In this document: positions 51,201 to 60,435 of the stretch, in pieces
Position numbering within the stretch: the stretch's first letter is position 1
How the letters are laid out: every line of letters starts with the position of its first letter
Assembly (NCBI GenBank): GCA_016785225.1
Contig: JAFBJZ010000616.1
Span: 2,159,001 to 2,223,000, forward strand
Source of the DNA: Psettodes erumei
Lineage: Eukaryota > Chordata > Actinopteri > Pleuronectiformes > Psettodidae
Direction of reading: 5' to 3'
DNA: 64,000 bases
The notes under the pieces: model-generated
Told to the model about the DNA's origin: nothing
Databases searched by the model: none
Seen by the model: the letters and a program-made list of their open reading frames with translations, nothing else
Position numbers and translations under genes: made by a program

Positions 51201-54200
51201 CATCTGAAGAAGCCAAATTCTTTTCAATGCATGGTTTTCTCTTTGAGGAATGAAAAAAACCCTCTCACCCATGTTTGATGGCAGGGAAGAACAGAGAAAT
51301 TACCTGCTTGTTTCAGTTTTTTGTGGCCATTTTTACTATCCGCACTTTATAATTGAAGTATTAATTACAGTAGTTATTAAATTGCATATCATTTAATCAG
51401 TTGGTTGGTGGCGAAATTAATTTTCAACAGTGATGATAAATTAATCTTAAGAGTCATCTATCAAGCAACAGTTCCAAACATGCTCCACTATCTGCTTTTC
51501 CCTATTTTATATGTTTGTAATTTTAGTTATTTCTGATGGCACCTTGGACTTTTGAAAATCTCAATCGGCATATTTTATGCTGTTTTACACTGTAGTCAGC
51601 CAGGTCACACTATCAGCTCTAATAGCTTATTGGAGAAATTTCATTCTTTAAAATTAAAATAATGACTGTGGGCAAAAGAGATGGTAGTTCAGAGGTCAAA
51701 ATTCGCATTTCCCATCGAAATTCAAAATGAAAACAAAACAAAACAGCTCTAATGAATGGGCTGACAAATATGAGTCCAGATATGGTTGCACATAAATAAA
51801 ATTCACCCTAAACATAAACGCATGAGCTGATTTTTCTCCCCCTCTTATTAAACTATCACACTGAAGTTCGTTGTAGGAGGTGCACGCCTTTTTGCTGTTG
51901 TGTGTTTCAAAGCGTTCACAAACACTGTCACCATAACATAGTTTGTCCACCAGAGAGCAGTGCCAAGTTTATTTTTCAACTGTAAAATGTCCCACCCCAG
52001 TTTCTTAAGAACCAGATTCAAAGGATCCTTATAAAAAGTGCACGTTAACATGCAATTAAAGGAAATTATTGGACTTTGAAACAGTCAAAACAGGCCATAA
52101 AACTCCAGCATCAGTCCAGCTTTAATTCATCTGGTAAATGATTTAAATATAGTTCATCAAGAAAAACAAAAGCGATGAAATATTTGACAGCGAAGACGTG
52201 TAGTTACACTAGAATTTAACATTTTTGCCTTGTGCGGAAGCATGTGCTTCAATTACTGTCTTTAATCAAGAGTAGTGGTGTAACATTTGAACAAAGGGTT
52301 ATTTTTAATGACTGCGTGCTTCAAGACTCAACAGGGTGCCCAAACCTTTGCATATAACTGGTTCTCCCCCTTTTCTCAGACTTAATGCTGCCCGCTTCTC
52401 TTCTAACGTTTCTCACTCTCCCCCTGACGTTACGCTCCCCTCTCTGCTGCCTGTGCTGACGTGGCTTCCTGTCACACTCGATCCATCTCCCCCTGCTCTT
52501 CCTTACTCGAGGGGCTTGCGCCCACACACACACACACACACACAACGTATACATGCGCACACCCGTGGCGTCTCAGTCACGCACACCTCTCTCTGTCCAC
52601 CACTGCCAGAGAGGTCAACTGTCCCCAATGGCCCCACGCTCCCAGTTGCCTTTTCATGAACATCCCTGCTTGGGCTCTGCCCTCGTCCTCCAGGTGTTCG
52701 TCTTCCTGCCGGCCCCTTCTCTACCTGACTGTCCCAACTTTTGCTGTGATGTGCAGCTTGTATCATATTTGGAGCAGGAAAACAAACATACTGAATGTAT
52801 AATTTGGGCCACTTTTGCGTGCTGCTTGAAATTGGAAGCCATGTGACGGTTGTCTGAACTGTCAGCTGGGTCTGTACTCACGTCATTATGTCGGTGTCTC
52901 TGACACAGATCGCCGCTGTCGTGACGCTCTGCCCGAAAACTCGGAAGAAGGCGACTCAAGCGATCCAGTTGGTCCTGCCCGCTTCACATCTCCCATGTAA
53001 AATAACCGATAAGCAACATGTGTCAGAAAACAAACCTGACTGAAAAAGCAGGACTTTAACACGGTGCTGTTTAACGGCCACACTTTGATGTCTGACAAAC
53101 GATGCCAGATCTGTCTCTGAGATGTTTCTGGCGCACTCATAAAAGCGGCGTTGATCCCACAGTGAAAAAACTGTCTGAGCTTTATTGTCCCTGTTGTTCT
53201 GTGAAGTCACTGTCTGTTGCAGCGCTGGGATTTTTTATTCCACCCCATAACTTGCAGCTTTGTTTCTGTCAGACGCAATCTACTGTATTTTCTGTATGCT
53301 GTAAACGAATGAAGGACTGGCCCAGTTCACAATGTCAGCCTGAATGTTACTTCAGTCTTCTTTTTTATTCTTTCAGCAGTGGCTGTTGTCACACATTGTT
53401 GGCCAATAAAAAAATGACTCCCAGCAAATAATAATCTGCAGAGTGTATGCGGCTTTAAATTAGAAATGCTTTGCCTCGGTCCTGCGGCTTTGACTCCGTC
53501 CAACACTGTGACTCGCCTGGAGCTCTGGCCTGCTGCTGTCCCTGCTTTAGCATTCTGCACGGCAGCCGCACTCTATTGATTTGACTTGATTGAGATGTTA
53601 AATAAATTTGGACTAAGACGTAAAGCAATTTTACTCGCCGTCCTCAATCTTTCTGCATTGGAAATTGGCAGCGTCGTCGCATATAACGGCAGAGTTTTGG
53701 AGTGAAAAGAAAGACCCCGCGCTCCGAGGTCGCACAGAGCCATGAATACGCCGCCACGCACAGTTCCTGAAATTAACTTTTTGCCTCAGTTACCAAAAGC
53801 TGTTAAACTAAGAAGGAATTACAATGATTTCCCCCGCCAGAGCAATTAATATTTATTAGTCTAAGAGACATGTAATCATGCTTATTCCAAATGCTGAACA
53901 GAATCGGGTGCAGTGAGTTATTTTAAGACTCGCTGTCTTATACAGTAGCTAATAAGTTCATCATGGCCTCCTCTCTGCAAGCTGAGACAATGCTGCTTGG
54001 TGTAGCGGGAGCATTGCAGTCAGTCATTGGAAACCCTGTTTGGGCTGAGCCGTTGTTGTGATGTGATTGGCTGATGGACAGAGAGTGCACAGTGGTCGGC
54101 ATGGAGAAAAACTTCCGAACACAACCGAGGTGTTAGTGTTACGCTCCCAGCCAGTGAAGAGATTTTAGCCGCGTTAACACATTTTTCTGGCATTTGTCAC

Positions 54201-56093
54201 TCAGCGGGTGGGCATTTCAGATCCCACACACATTAACACACAGCACGCGCCAGTCTCTTATTTGTGTATGCAACATACAGCAAAGGAGTCCACTGTACTT
54301 CTGCCAGTTCAGCAGATATCACCTTCTAAAAAGAGAAATCCAGCAAAATATGACATATCTGCCTGAGTTGTACAGATCAATTTATGTATAACTTCCAAGG
54401 CAGTTAAGCTGTTTCAACACTGAAATGCCACAAGTCTTTAGGATTTGGTGAAATGTTGCTCTATCTGCACTGCAGTTAACTCTGTAACAAGGTACCCTGG
54501 TTATGTTGTAGTTTATTGTACCGCACAGTGCCACCAAATCCTGAAGCTTTCTTCAGGCTTTCTCTCCATGTTCTGCTGCAGCTGAACTGTGCAGAAGTGC
54601 AAAATACTGAAAAGACTAAAACTAAATTTGGGATAGTTTGGTATCAGAATGTAAGTTAGAAATGAACTTTTGGCCACTTTAAAACTGGTGCACAGATACA
54701 GCACAGACCTGATTACTGTGAGTCAGGGGCAGGGCCATTGTGCTGATTATACTGTACTTCAGTGTTATATTTGTTCATCAACTACACAAATTAAAAACGT
54801 TTTCCTTCAGTAATTGCTGCCACCGACACAGTTCACTCAGTCAGGGATCTAAAGTTGCCCTTGAAAAAAATGGCAGGTTCAAACTTCGCGAGATGGTGCT
54901 GCGCTTTCAAGAGAGCGCCTCGTAATCATCTGCATAGAAAATGCGCGAAACCAAAACGTCGAGCTAAAGAGCTCCTAAGATCTTCGGGGTCGCGTGCTCC
55001 ACAGTTTGACAATGACTGCTTAATATGTGTTGATAAAGCAGGTACCTGTGCGCCTGGTCTTCTGGCAGTAGTCGGCGTGTGAGACTCCCACGCCGGCGTC
55101 TAATCCTCCGGGGCCTGTCAGTCTGGCTCCAGCGCCGACTGCAGCCTGCGCCAGTGTGTCAAGCCAACATGGATGCACTTGAGGAGTAACTGTACACTGG
55201 GTTACTGTAGTAGCGCTTAGGCAAGCTGGAGAGAGACATGAGCTCGGGTACTCGTGCAGCAGCTTTACTGTACTGTATAGCTTATCGCCATTGTGCGTAC
55301 AGTTTGTGAATCAGGCAGACTTGGAGCGCTTTGCTGCATGATCCTTCTCTTTGCCAAGTCTCTGGTTTTTGGCTTTAGGGGGATGCCTTTTCCGTCTGGT
55401 GTTTTCCCGACTGGATAATGACAGCTTGTGTAGCGACGGATAACAGAAATCTCCTAAGTGCGTCCTCACAGCCCATCTATAGCTTTGTCACCAGCAGAGG
55501 AGTTAGGAAGATTTTTTTTTTAGAGGTTAAATCTCATCTCTCCGCAGAATATTGCTGCCGCATTAGCATATAAATGTGCTCCTTGTGAGATGCATGTTTA
55601 ATACGGGCGAGATTTAAAAGTATAATCATACACAAAGTGATGATGTGGCAGTGAATGGGACAAACACAAAACAGGGGAGGTGTACTGATGAGCTTCGTCG
55701 CCGCTTGCTTTTTTTTTCCCCCGCATGAACCTCTGTGTTTGTATGTGTGAGACGACAGATAGTGTACATAAAGTGTTTTTTTCGAGATAAAGTGAGCGTA
55801 CGTGCGATTCGGGGCCCGCCTGCCTGTGTGAATGACAGAACAATCAACGTGGTCTCAACAGGAGAAATATACACAGTTACTAACCTGCAATCTCCCCCCC
55901 TGCTCCTCTCTCCTTTCCCCTGCTGTTCCCCCTGTCCCCACCTCACCTCACCCTCACCCCCGTCCCTCCTCCGCAGAAACCGAAGCAGAAGGACTGGCAC
56001 CCTCCTGATGGCTTCATCCTGGGCCTGTGGACTCTAATCCTCCTGGTGTTCTTCAAGACGTACGGCATCAAGCACCTCAAACACATCTTCTGA
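30163..56093 (+). CDS. pigk: GPI-anchor transamidase catalytic subunit PIGK (complete, 11 exons)
   Basis: Joined exons: 30163-30228, 30430-30483, 30623-30714, 31156-31291, 33608-33719, 34785-34881, 37282-37399, 38200-38310, 39708-39880, 46458-46533 and 55977-56093, giving 383 codons plus TGA (human protein 395). PIGK (GPI8) is the C13-family cysteine protease of the ER-membrane GPI transamidase (with PIGT, PIGS, PIGU and GPAA1). It cleaves the C-terminal signal of proproteins and hands them to a GPI anchor. Visible parts: signal peptide about 1-17; caspase-like domain from about 34; catalytic His155 in YLTGHGGNG and Cys197 in IIDTCQGAS, corresponding to human His164 and Cys206; Cys83 in DDMACN, equivalent to the human Cys92 that forms a disulfide with PIGT; one C-terminal transmembrane helix about 357-371, ending KTYGIKHLKHIF. 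An in-frame TAA precedes the ATG at 30148-30150. The gene looks intact. Confidence 0.97.
30430..30483 (+). CDS. pigk: PIGK exon 2
   Basis: 18 codons encoding YNAGQFFSSGHTNNWAVL, the first strand of the protease fold. The acceptor is CATAG and the donor GTGAGC. Flanking introns are only 201 and 139 bases. Confidence 0.95.
30623..30714 (+). CDS. pigk: PIGK exon 3
   Basis: 92 bases encoding VCTSRFWFNYRHVANTL, then SVYRSVKRLGIPD and two bases of a split Ser codon. The acceptor is CCAG and the donor GTAACT. The sequence is nearly invariant across vertebrate PIGK. Confidence 0.96.
30776..30905. repeat. Dispersed repeat family A, fragment in PIGK intron 3
   Basis: Contains TTGATTGATTAGTCAGTCAA, AATTGGCAAGCAACCATG, and AGTCATTTTTCAAGCAGA, words of the same family as the copies near 9660 and 37765. 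Confidence 0.55.
31156..31291 (+). CDS. pigk: PIGK exon 4
   Basis: 136 bases encoding HIVLMLADDMACNHRNPKPA through VEVDYRGYE. It contains Cys83, the equivalent of the Cys that links PIGK to PIGT. The donor GTTGGT is weaker than those of the other exons. The following intron carries a Tc1 element. Confidence 0.96.
31395..32700 (-). mobile_element. Tc1/mariner DNA transposon, decayed
   Basis: Long inverted repeats bound the element: ATTTCAAGGGTTTATTTC with TGATGATTATG and TGAAAACCCCAAATTCAG (31461-31530) is mirrored at about 32600-32680. The minus strand between them reads out fragments of a Tc1 transposase, including DWPANSPDLNPVENIWVIVK near 31830-31770, the C-terminal catalytic DD34E-type segment. 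Frames are interrupted and internal blocks are missing, so it is not functional. It lies in PIGK intron 4 in antisense orientation. The left arm extends further out than the right, so the right end is truncated. Confidence 0.85.
31703..32113 (-). pseudogene. Tc1 transposase C-terminal fragment
   Basis: An open stretch of 136 codons whose middle and end read KLYGDADFISS, WHMPTLPKVPIPG, then DWPANSPDLNPVENIW and KRKVRDTRP. These are conserved in Tc1 transposases (DDE domain; the Glu of NPVENIW is catalytic). The beginning of the frame is out of register with the family, and the flanking parts are in other frames. Dead copy. Confidence 0.8.
32701..33607 (+). other. Rest of PIGK intron 4
   Basis: AT-rich intronic sequence between the Tc1 remnant and exon 5. 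No recognisable element seen. Confidence 0.8.
33608..33719 (+). CDS. pigk: PIGK exon 5
   Basis: 112 bases from a TTACAG acceptor encoding VTVENFLRVLTGRLPPSTP, then RSKRLLSDDRSNILIYLT, ending one base into the Gly codon before the catalytic His. Donor GTGATT. Confidence 0.96.
33720..34784 (+). other. PIGK intron 5
   Basis: 1.07 kb. AT-rich with no recognisable repeat or RNA gene. Frames of about 100 codons on both strands near 34480-34980 overlap exon 6 and are chance ORFs. Confidence 0.8.
34785..34881 (+). CDS. pigk: PIGK exon 6 (catalytic His)
   Basis: 97 bases from AACAG, encoding GHGGNGFLKFQDSEEI and SNVELADAFEQMWQKR. His155 of GHGG is the catalytic histidine. The donor is GTAAAC. Confidence 0.96.
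34882..37281 (+). other. PIGK intron 6
   Basis: 2.4 kb. Its main feature is a CpG-dense island-like patch (about 35140-35640) carrying a short minus-strand ORF. The remainder (35800-37260) is AT-rich with no recognisable element. Confidence 0.75.
35339..35563 (-). CDS. Unrecognised 74-residue ORF in a CpG-rich intronic patch
   Basis: Starts at a true ATG with G at -3 and G at +4, reads MAVTTELKLMIQRLLARLRL onwards, and stops at TGA (35339-35341), two bases before a strong GTGAGT donor (35331-35336). The DNA is much richer in CpG than the surrounding intron, and upstream (about 35620) is AAGATGGCGG, a YY1-like word, on the plus strand. It could be the first exon of an antisense transcript or of a young transposon gene, or chance. 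I do not recognise the protein and assign no function. Confidence 0.25.
   Translation of the reverse strand: MAVTTELKLMIQRLLARLRLRLTQTSYIEGANVSILEDPDVTGAERAETDSCHGDLTVDGSTEVRLRTYPLRIY
37282..37399 (+). CDS. pigk: PIGK exon 7 (catalytic Cys)
   Basis: 118 bases encoding YNELLFIIDTCQGASMYERF, then YSPNLMALASSQVGEDSLS. Cys197 is the nucleophile. The acceptor follows a short TG repeat (37265-37277). The donor is GTGAGT. Confidence 0.96.
37400..38199 (+). other. PIGK intron 7
   Basis: 800 bases. Contains a family A repeat at about 37765-37935; otherwise nothing recognised. Confidence 0.8.
37765..37935. repeat. Dispersed repeat family A, copy in PIGK intron 7
   Basis: Contains AAACCCAAATATCTTCAGTC, ACAAAGACAAAGCATGACC, CATTTGAATAGCTGGAACAAG and GTTGCCAATTAATTATCAAT, in the family order seen at 9780-9900. 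Confidence 0.6.
38200..38310 (+). CDS. pigk: PIGK exon 8
   Basis: 37 codons encoding HQPDLAIGVHLMDRYTF, then LLEFLEDIHPASKTNMNDL, phase 0 at both ends. The acceptor is TTTCTAG and the donor GTGAGG. Confidence 0.96.
38311..39707 (+). other. PIGK intron 8
   Basis: 1.4 kb. It contains a family A repeat (about 38463-38640). Overlapping frames at 38754-39032 have no recognised domain. The rest (39040-39700) shows nothing identifiable. Confidence 0.75.
38463..38640. repeat. Dispersed repeat family A, copy in PIGK intron 8
   Basis: TTTCCCAGAGCCCGAAATGAC, CAGTCCAACACCAAGG and TCAAATAATTGACTAAGCC match the order of the family; internal part diverged. Confidence 0.5.
39708..39880 (+). CDS. pigk: PIGK exon 9
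   Basis: 173 bases encoding FKVCPKSQCVSTPGHRTD, DPGSVLITDFFGSVRKVEI and TMETINLTDPIEQSEE. The end of the luminal protease domain is here; after the VRKVEIT motif the sequence diverges from mammals and is about ten residues shorter across the join with exon 10. Confidence 0.95.
39881..46457 (+). other. PIGK intron 9 (6.6 kb)
   Basis: No recognisable gene, RNA or complete transposon. A weak family A-like stretch lies near 42160-42320, and purine-rich DNA near 43440-43560. Words resembling a Tc1-type end (GTCCAAAAAGTCTGAGACC) occur near 44612 but without a partner. The rest is unremarkable AT-rich intron. Confidence 0.75.
46458..46533 (+). CDS. pigk: PIGK exon 10
   Basis: 76 bases from a TTTTTTTTCAG acceptor, encoding SVYGELQKEMYSYADQLP then VSEIIHQ. 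It corresponds to the luminal stalk (mammalian KYAEQLPVAQIIHQ). The donor is GTAAGA. Confidence 0.93.
47335..48270 (-). pseudogene. Non-LTR-type retroelement fragment with restriction-like endonuclease region
   Basis: GC-rich block read on the minus strand. Successive pieces are VRSTSSLNCCPTALEEG (near 47860), then WQHDQVLRTVAEATSKAVANV, RPELALCC directly joined to KLTVPWEDRM (near 47600), and in another frame GWKVHCEPIELWVSRLW, ITGTVKKINNTLEAAER (47500-47370). I recall the order HDQVLR / RPD..ELTVPWE / C.GF..QS / AAERASRWLW from the C-terminal end of reverse-transcriptase proteins repeated in fish and cnidarian genomes, where RPD and ELTVPWE look like PD-(D/E)xK endonuclease motifs. Here the acid of ELTV is replaced and the spacer is deleted, and frames shift, so it is dead. 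The exact element clade is uncertain. Confidence 0.7.
51385..51560. repeat. Dispersed repeat family A, diverged copy
   Basis: ATTTAATCAGTTGGTTGGTG, CGAAATTAATTTTCAACAGTG and ATGGCACCTTGGACTTTTG recall the family; boundaries uncertain. Confidence 0.4.
52522..52544. repeat. CA microsatellite
   Basis: About 11 CA units in PIGK intron 10. Confidence 0.95.
55977..56093 (+). CDS. pigk: PIGK exon 11 (transmembrane helix, stop)
   Basis: 117 bases after a long pyrimidine tract and CCGCAG. It encodes KPKQKDWHPPDGFILGLW, a hydrophobic helix, and the tail KTYGIKHLKHIF followed by TGA at 56091-56093. The helix anchors PIGK in the ER membrane. Confidence 0.96.
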   Translation, partial: KPKQKDWHPPDGFILGLWTLILLVFFKTYGIKHLKHIF

Positions 56094-57970
56094 GGCCTCT
56101 GGATATGCATGAGGGCGTGAAGCTGCAGACCCGGAGCCTTCACTGACGGGATCATTGTGGGAAGATTCAGTGACAAGCTTGTTTTCCCTGAAAAGGGAAA
56201 GAAGATGTTTGGCACCACAGCTGCTTGCCCAGATACTGTGTGATGCTATCCGTGCCTTTTTTAATTTGGGGACGATTGCTCATTATTTCATGTGTGACGA
56301 GGAATAAGGGACAAATATGTGAAAGTGGTGCATCAGATATGCAAAGCTCTGCAAGTGCATGCGACTAGCAGCGCTGGCATTTTTAACAGTTTTCTTAACT
56401 GTTGTTTTGAAGACGTATTTATTTTTTGTGTGCGGAACGTTGTGCTGCAGAAAGCCATTCCATAATTGTGTTGATTTGGTTACAAATGCACTGAATTGAG
56501 GCCGCAGATAAGAATTTAATTTATTTTCGAGAGCACGCCGCCCTGCATATTTTCAGCCGCAGCCTTTTTGTTTAAGTGCTACTCAGAGCGCCAGCTCGGT
56601 CCAGAAGAAGGAAAACGCGGGGCAGGTTGATTGGCTGTGAGTGGGTTGTGGAGAGATTGCTATTTAATGTCTCCCCTCTCCATATACATTACACCCCTTG
56701 ACCGTTGTGTCACGCTTTTGAAGGATAACAATCGCATATAATCCCATCTCGCATGATGGACCCATCCACTTTCCCATTCACCAAATTGCCCTCCCTGTGG
56801 AAACATCCATTAGCTTCCCAGCCTTGTACTCGGCTGATTGTATTCTGGGTGATGGACAGCTATTTCCCCGGCCATTCTGCGCCTCTCGCGCTACAGCGGC
56901 GATAAGTGAGTGATAACCTGGTAAGCTGCCGGCCGTCCCAAATGAATCTCCTCTATGCTGGTACTTGTTTCCCTTCTTTTTTTCTCTGCATTCCTCTCCA
57001 TGTGTAACCACTGCATTAAGCTCATTGTTGGGGGGTGGCGGTGACTGATGCTCAAAGTATATGGATTGAACTGGCGATGGTTTATCTTTGCTCCTTGGCG
57101 CGAGGGGCCTGTCCGTCGGGTACTCGCTGCCACTCTCCCTCGGCTGAAGTGGAAAATGGATGGGATTGGAAATGAAACCCTGTGTATCGCAGGCAGCTGC
57201 TGCGTCAGCCAACGTGTACTTTTTACTTATACATTATTTATGCAACGCTTTTTTTTCTTCTTCGTCCTCCTTCCTCCCTGTTTCTTATTTCCTCTAATCT
57301 CATCCCTCCTACTTGCCCCCCTTTCACAAACTGCAAAAAACACACGTTTTATTTCCTCAATAGGTGTGATTATTGATGCTCCAATTAAAGATGAAACGTG
57401 AAATCAAAGGAATACATGCATGTCATTAAACGCCTTCTTTTTAAAAGATTGAGCTTCCTTAATTATGCTAATGCTGTTTAAAGATGAGATCTGTCTCCAC
57501 CGCTTACATCTTTGAAGGTATGCCTGGCAGAGCTGATAGTCTAATCTGATTTTGTAGGACAAAGACATCCTTGAAATCGGGGCTACTTGAGTTGACGCAC
57601 GCACCTGCTGTGTCGCTTGCTTATTTGGAAACGTTTCCAACAACCCGTGGAGGGTTTTTAAATGTAATATTCTTTCTCCTCCAGTCTTAATTTAAACAAG
57701 TCAGAGCAGCCAATGAATCCAAGCCTCCATATACAATCTGTGTATACCAGTTGGCAGCGGATACAATGAAAATGAAAGCCACCCTGTCTCAGATGGATTT
57801 GTTTGTTCGTAAACTTCAAACTTGACATTTCCTCTGAGCCTCTCATTCCCACTTTAGGTCTCACAGATGGAACTGCATATACTCAGCCTTTTCGGCACAG
57901 CGATAGACTCCCCCCGTCTCCTCCGTCACTCTGTTTTTTTATGCTAATAAAGATCCCGGTCTGTCATCCT
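56094..57970 (+). other. PIGK 3' UTR and downstream DNA
   Basis: No coding continuation after TGA at 56091-56093. Candidate polyadenylation signals are ATTAAA at 57384-57389 and 57425-57430 and AATAAA at 57946-57951; I cannot tell which, if any, is used. The 144-codon minus frame at 56778-57212 starts without ATG and has no recognisable domain. Confidence 0.55.
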
Positions 57971-59057
57971 TCACACCTGACCTGGTGGGGAAAAAAAAAA
58001 AAACAGTGACAGGACAATATTGGAGCAGCCATCTCCAGCGAGCAAGAGAGATTTCAGCTTTAAGAGTCAAGGCAGGAAGCACTGAATATGTCACACAGGT
58101 AGTTCAGACGACGAGCGGTGTCGTCGCTCACACACACACACACAGACACTGGCTGTCTTTAGAAGTGGAACGTCGACATTAGCCCCATGAGGCAGCTTGC
58201 TAAATTTAATGATTTACGCATAAACAAACACAAGAACACACACGCTGTTTGGAGACTGTGAGCGCGCCTGACAGGTTGTCCAATTTCCATGGAAACTCTG
58301 GATTCCCACCGCTTGAGCCTTTGTAATGTCAATCATTTCCTGGAATGATAATGGTAATTTTAGCAGTCACAGATTTTCATTCTCATCTGCAACAAAAGCT
58401 GTGGCATAAATCATGCTCAGCAGCACTTGCTGCGAGTATTTTTAAATTTAAATCTGGCCTTTTCTTACAATTTGAGTAAAGAACAGCAGTAAAAGGAGAG
58501 GAGAAACCGTCTCACACTGACGATTGCTGAGTCAGAAAGCCCAGTAATATGATCAGCTCTCCCTTCTGTCCATATTGCTTTCTTAGAGATTCATTCGTTC
58601 CTGCCATGTTGACTTTGTAAACTAAGAATGCAAAGAGAATTGGAATGAGGGACTGACAAATGATGTGTATTATAAGCAGATGGGCATAACTTTTATTTTA
58701 GATCCCCAAGATCAATATTAAATTTTTGAGCCTGTAGACAGTGGTCAATCTTTTTATTAGCTACTGTTTCCAAAGTTAAGAACACTCTAAAGTAACTCAG
58801 AGGACCTGTTAACACCACTTGATTAAATACATGGATGTAAGTTAAAAATTGTAATTAGTTAATTTAGATAAACCTTCTAAGTTGCAAACTTTATTTTTAT
58901 AAGTTGTGATCAAATAATAATGTTGGTAATTACATCAACTTCATTTTGCATGTCAATTAAACTCAAACTTCATTGTTGGTGGGTTTAAAACAAAATTCAA
59001 ATTGTCATAATTTAACAAATTTGGCTTGATATATTTTGATTGATTTAAAATTTTAAG
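57971..59057. other. Spacer between PIGK and the SAMD3-like locus
   Basis: Contains an A run (about 57989-58002), a short CA tract (58129-58144), and from about 58780 an AT-rich stretch with repeated AAGTT/AACTT words. No gene seen. Confidence 0.7.
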
Positions 59058-60435
59058 TTTCCTGTCCTACCCACACAACATGCCTGGATAAGTTCAGAGC
59101 AAGACGGTGTGTTAGGAGGCTGAACAACCTTGACAAAAGCAACATTTCATGGTGAGTAACATTTCTTTCTCATAGTTCTGCTGCAGTTCAGTGACTTTCA
59201 TTGAGATAGTATGTGCCCAGCAAGAGAGAGCTGTTGGGAAAAGGATTATTCAAACTTCACTTATTTAACTGAGTGACCGTCAGCTACATATGCTACCCTT
59301 ACCCAACTGTCACAGCCACAACTTAAAAAAACTGTTTTGCTCATTCACATAGCTGTGTAGTTCAACTGATTGATAAAGTGATGAAAAGGGATAGGTGGTT
59401 GCTGAAAAAATGGCCCCGACATTCTCTCCGGAGGCAAGAAATCATATATGAGGCACCTGCAATCAGGGACTTCATGCAGCGCTGGCCTACATTATTTGAT
59501 GCAACACAGGTTAATAAGCCATCCGGTGCCATTGTATACCTTGGAGAGAAAGAAGAGCACCTGTTTCAAGAGAGTTTTGGGTAAGTAATGTAATATTATG
59601 AAAGAGAACTAAATCCTTATTGAGCCTAGTGTAAATGCAAAGGCAGAAGATTGCTCCTGCACTACTTACTACTTACATTTGTAAAAGGAAATTTCAGCAG
59701 AATTTTAACCCAGGATCTACACTGTGTGCTGTGTCGACCCTGGGTTAAAATTACGTGAGAATTTCCCTGTAAGTGTAATGTACTTCATACCACATCAGCA
59801 TGGTAAGTGTTGATAGCAACACAAAAGGAAAAGAAAAACAAATTTATTTGTTTTAAAGTTATTTTATGAAACCTGAAAAGAAAATATCAAGATTTACATA
59901 CAAACCGAAGGTCAATTGTAAAAAAAAAAAAAAGACAATAATTCAATTTTTTGTGCTTTACAAGGACAATGAAGAGTTCAAGACCAGCCTTGAAAGTCAC
60001 GTGATGAAAACTGCCATCGTCGGTGACCGGTCGACCCCTGGATCAGATCACTGGATGACAGTCATTGTTGTGGAAGGAACAAAATGCTTGGCTGAGATGC
60101 ATATCGCAAAGTCCTGTGCTTTGTTGATGGGCATAATTTATGCCCTCAACCTCAGCTACTGCAAGAAACTTAAATACACCTTTAAAGTTTTTCAAAAGTT
60201 GTTTCTTGACCTGGATGGACTGAGAGCCACTGCTAAAATCATGGCCCTGAAGAACAATATTTTCAAAAGATCTCAGATCCATCTGTTAAACAACACTGTC
60301 ACATTTTCTTTGGAGATTGTTTTTTATTCAACTGAAGAGGCAACAAAAAAATTGAGAATGTTTCTCTGTCAGATTAATGTTATGCTATATGTTCAATCTT
60401 GTCGTGACAGTGGACAAAACAAATGTGTTGTTTAA
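59058..60435 (+). CDS. SAMD3-like multicopy fish protein, C-terminal part (three putative exons)
   Basis: Putative exons 59058-59151, 59353-59580 and 59859-60435 join in frame: TTTTAAG acceptor, ATG/GTGAGT donor, CACATAG acceptor, GG/GTAAGT donor, TTTTAAAG acceptor, and stop at 60433-60435. The product contains LDKFRARRCVRRL, then KKWPRHSLRRQEIIYEAP, DFMQRWPTLFDATQ, GAIVYLGEKEEHLFQESF, VIVVEG, and LLMGIIYALNLSYCKKLKYT followed by FKVFQKLFLDLDG and ALKNNIF. I recall these motifs, in this order, from a large teleost family annotated as SAMD3-like (LRRQEVV..AP.I.DF..RWPALF; LPVYLGED; FGLIYALNLSYPKELKYTF..QK). About 90 residues usually found after the RWPALF motif are missing, and no N-terminal SAM domain is present. 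The first ATG in frame is at 59381. It may be a short gene, a 5'-truncated copy or a decaying one; function unknown. Confidence 0.5.
59353..59580 (+). CDS. Putative middle exon of the SAMD3-like locus
   Basis: Encodes VVQLIDKVMKRDRWLLKKW, PRHSLRRQEIIYEAPAIRDF, MQRWPTLFDATQVNKP and GAIVYLGEKEEHLFQESF. The donor GTAAGT at 59581 is a perfect consensus. The ATG at 59381 could start translation if the upstream exon is non-coding. Confidence 0.5.
59671..59774. mobile_element. Small inverted-repeat element (MITE-like hairpin)
   Basis: AATTTTAACCCAGG (59701-59714) is perfectly mirrored by CCTGGGTTAAAATT (59739-59752). The arms continue imperfectly out to ACTTACA (59671-59677) and TGTAAGT (59768-59774), making a roughly 104-base foldback with a 24-base centre. 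It sits in the putative second intron of the SAMD3-like locus. Confidence 0.7.
59859..60435 (+). CDS. Putative last exon of the SAMD3-like locus
   Basis: Continuous frame to TAA. After a lysine-rich stretch made by a 14-A run (a possible site of replication slippage), it reads FFVLYKDNEEFKTSLESHVM, STPGSDHWMTVIVVEG, then the ALLMGIIYALNLSYCKKLKY block. The final 60 or so residues, after ALKNNIFKRS, do not look like the family and may be read-through. AATAAA follows at 60754-60759. Confidence 0.5.

Larger units (their letters stand above)
46534..55976 (+). other. PIGK intron 10 (9.4 kb)
   Basis: Largest PIGK intron bar none besides intron 9. It holds the antisense retroelement fragment (47335-48270), a family A-like repeat (about 51385-51560) and a CA tract (52522-52544). 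The rest (48300-51300, 53000-55900) contains no feature I can support. Confidence 0.75.

Noticed and set aside
56778..57212. 144-codon minus-strand frame downstream of PIGK
   Set aside because: It begins at TTG, not ATG, has no recognisable domain, overlaps other frames on both strands and lies in probable 3' UTR.
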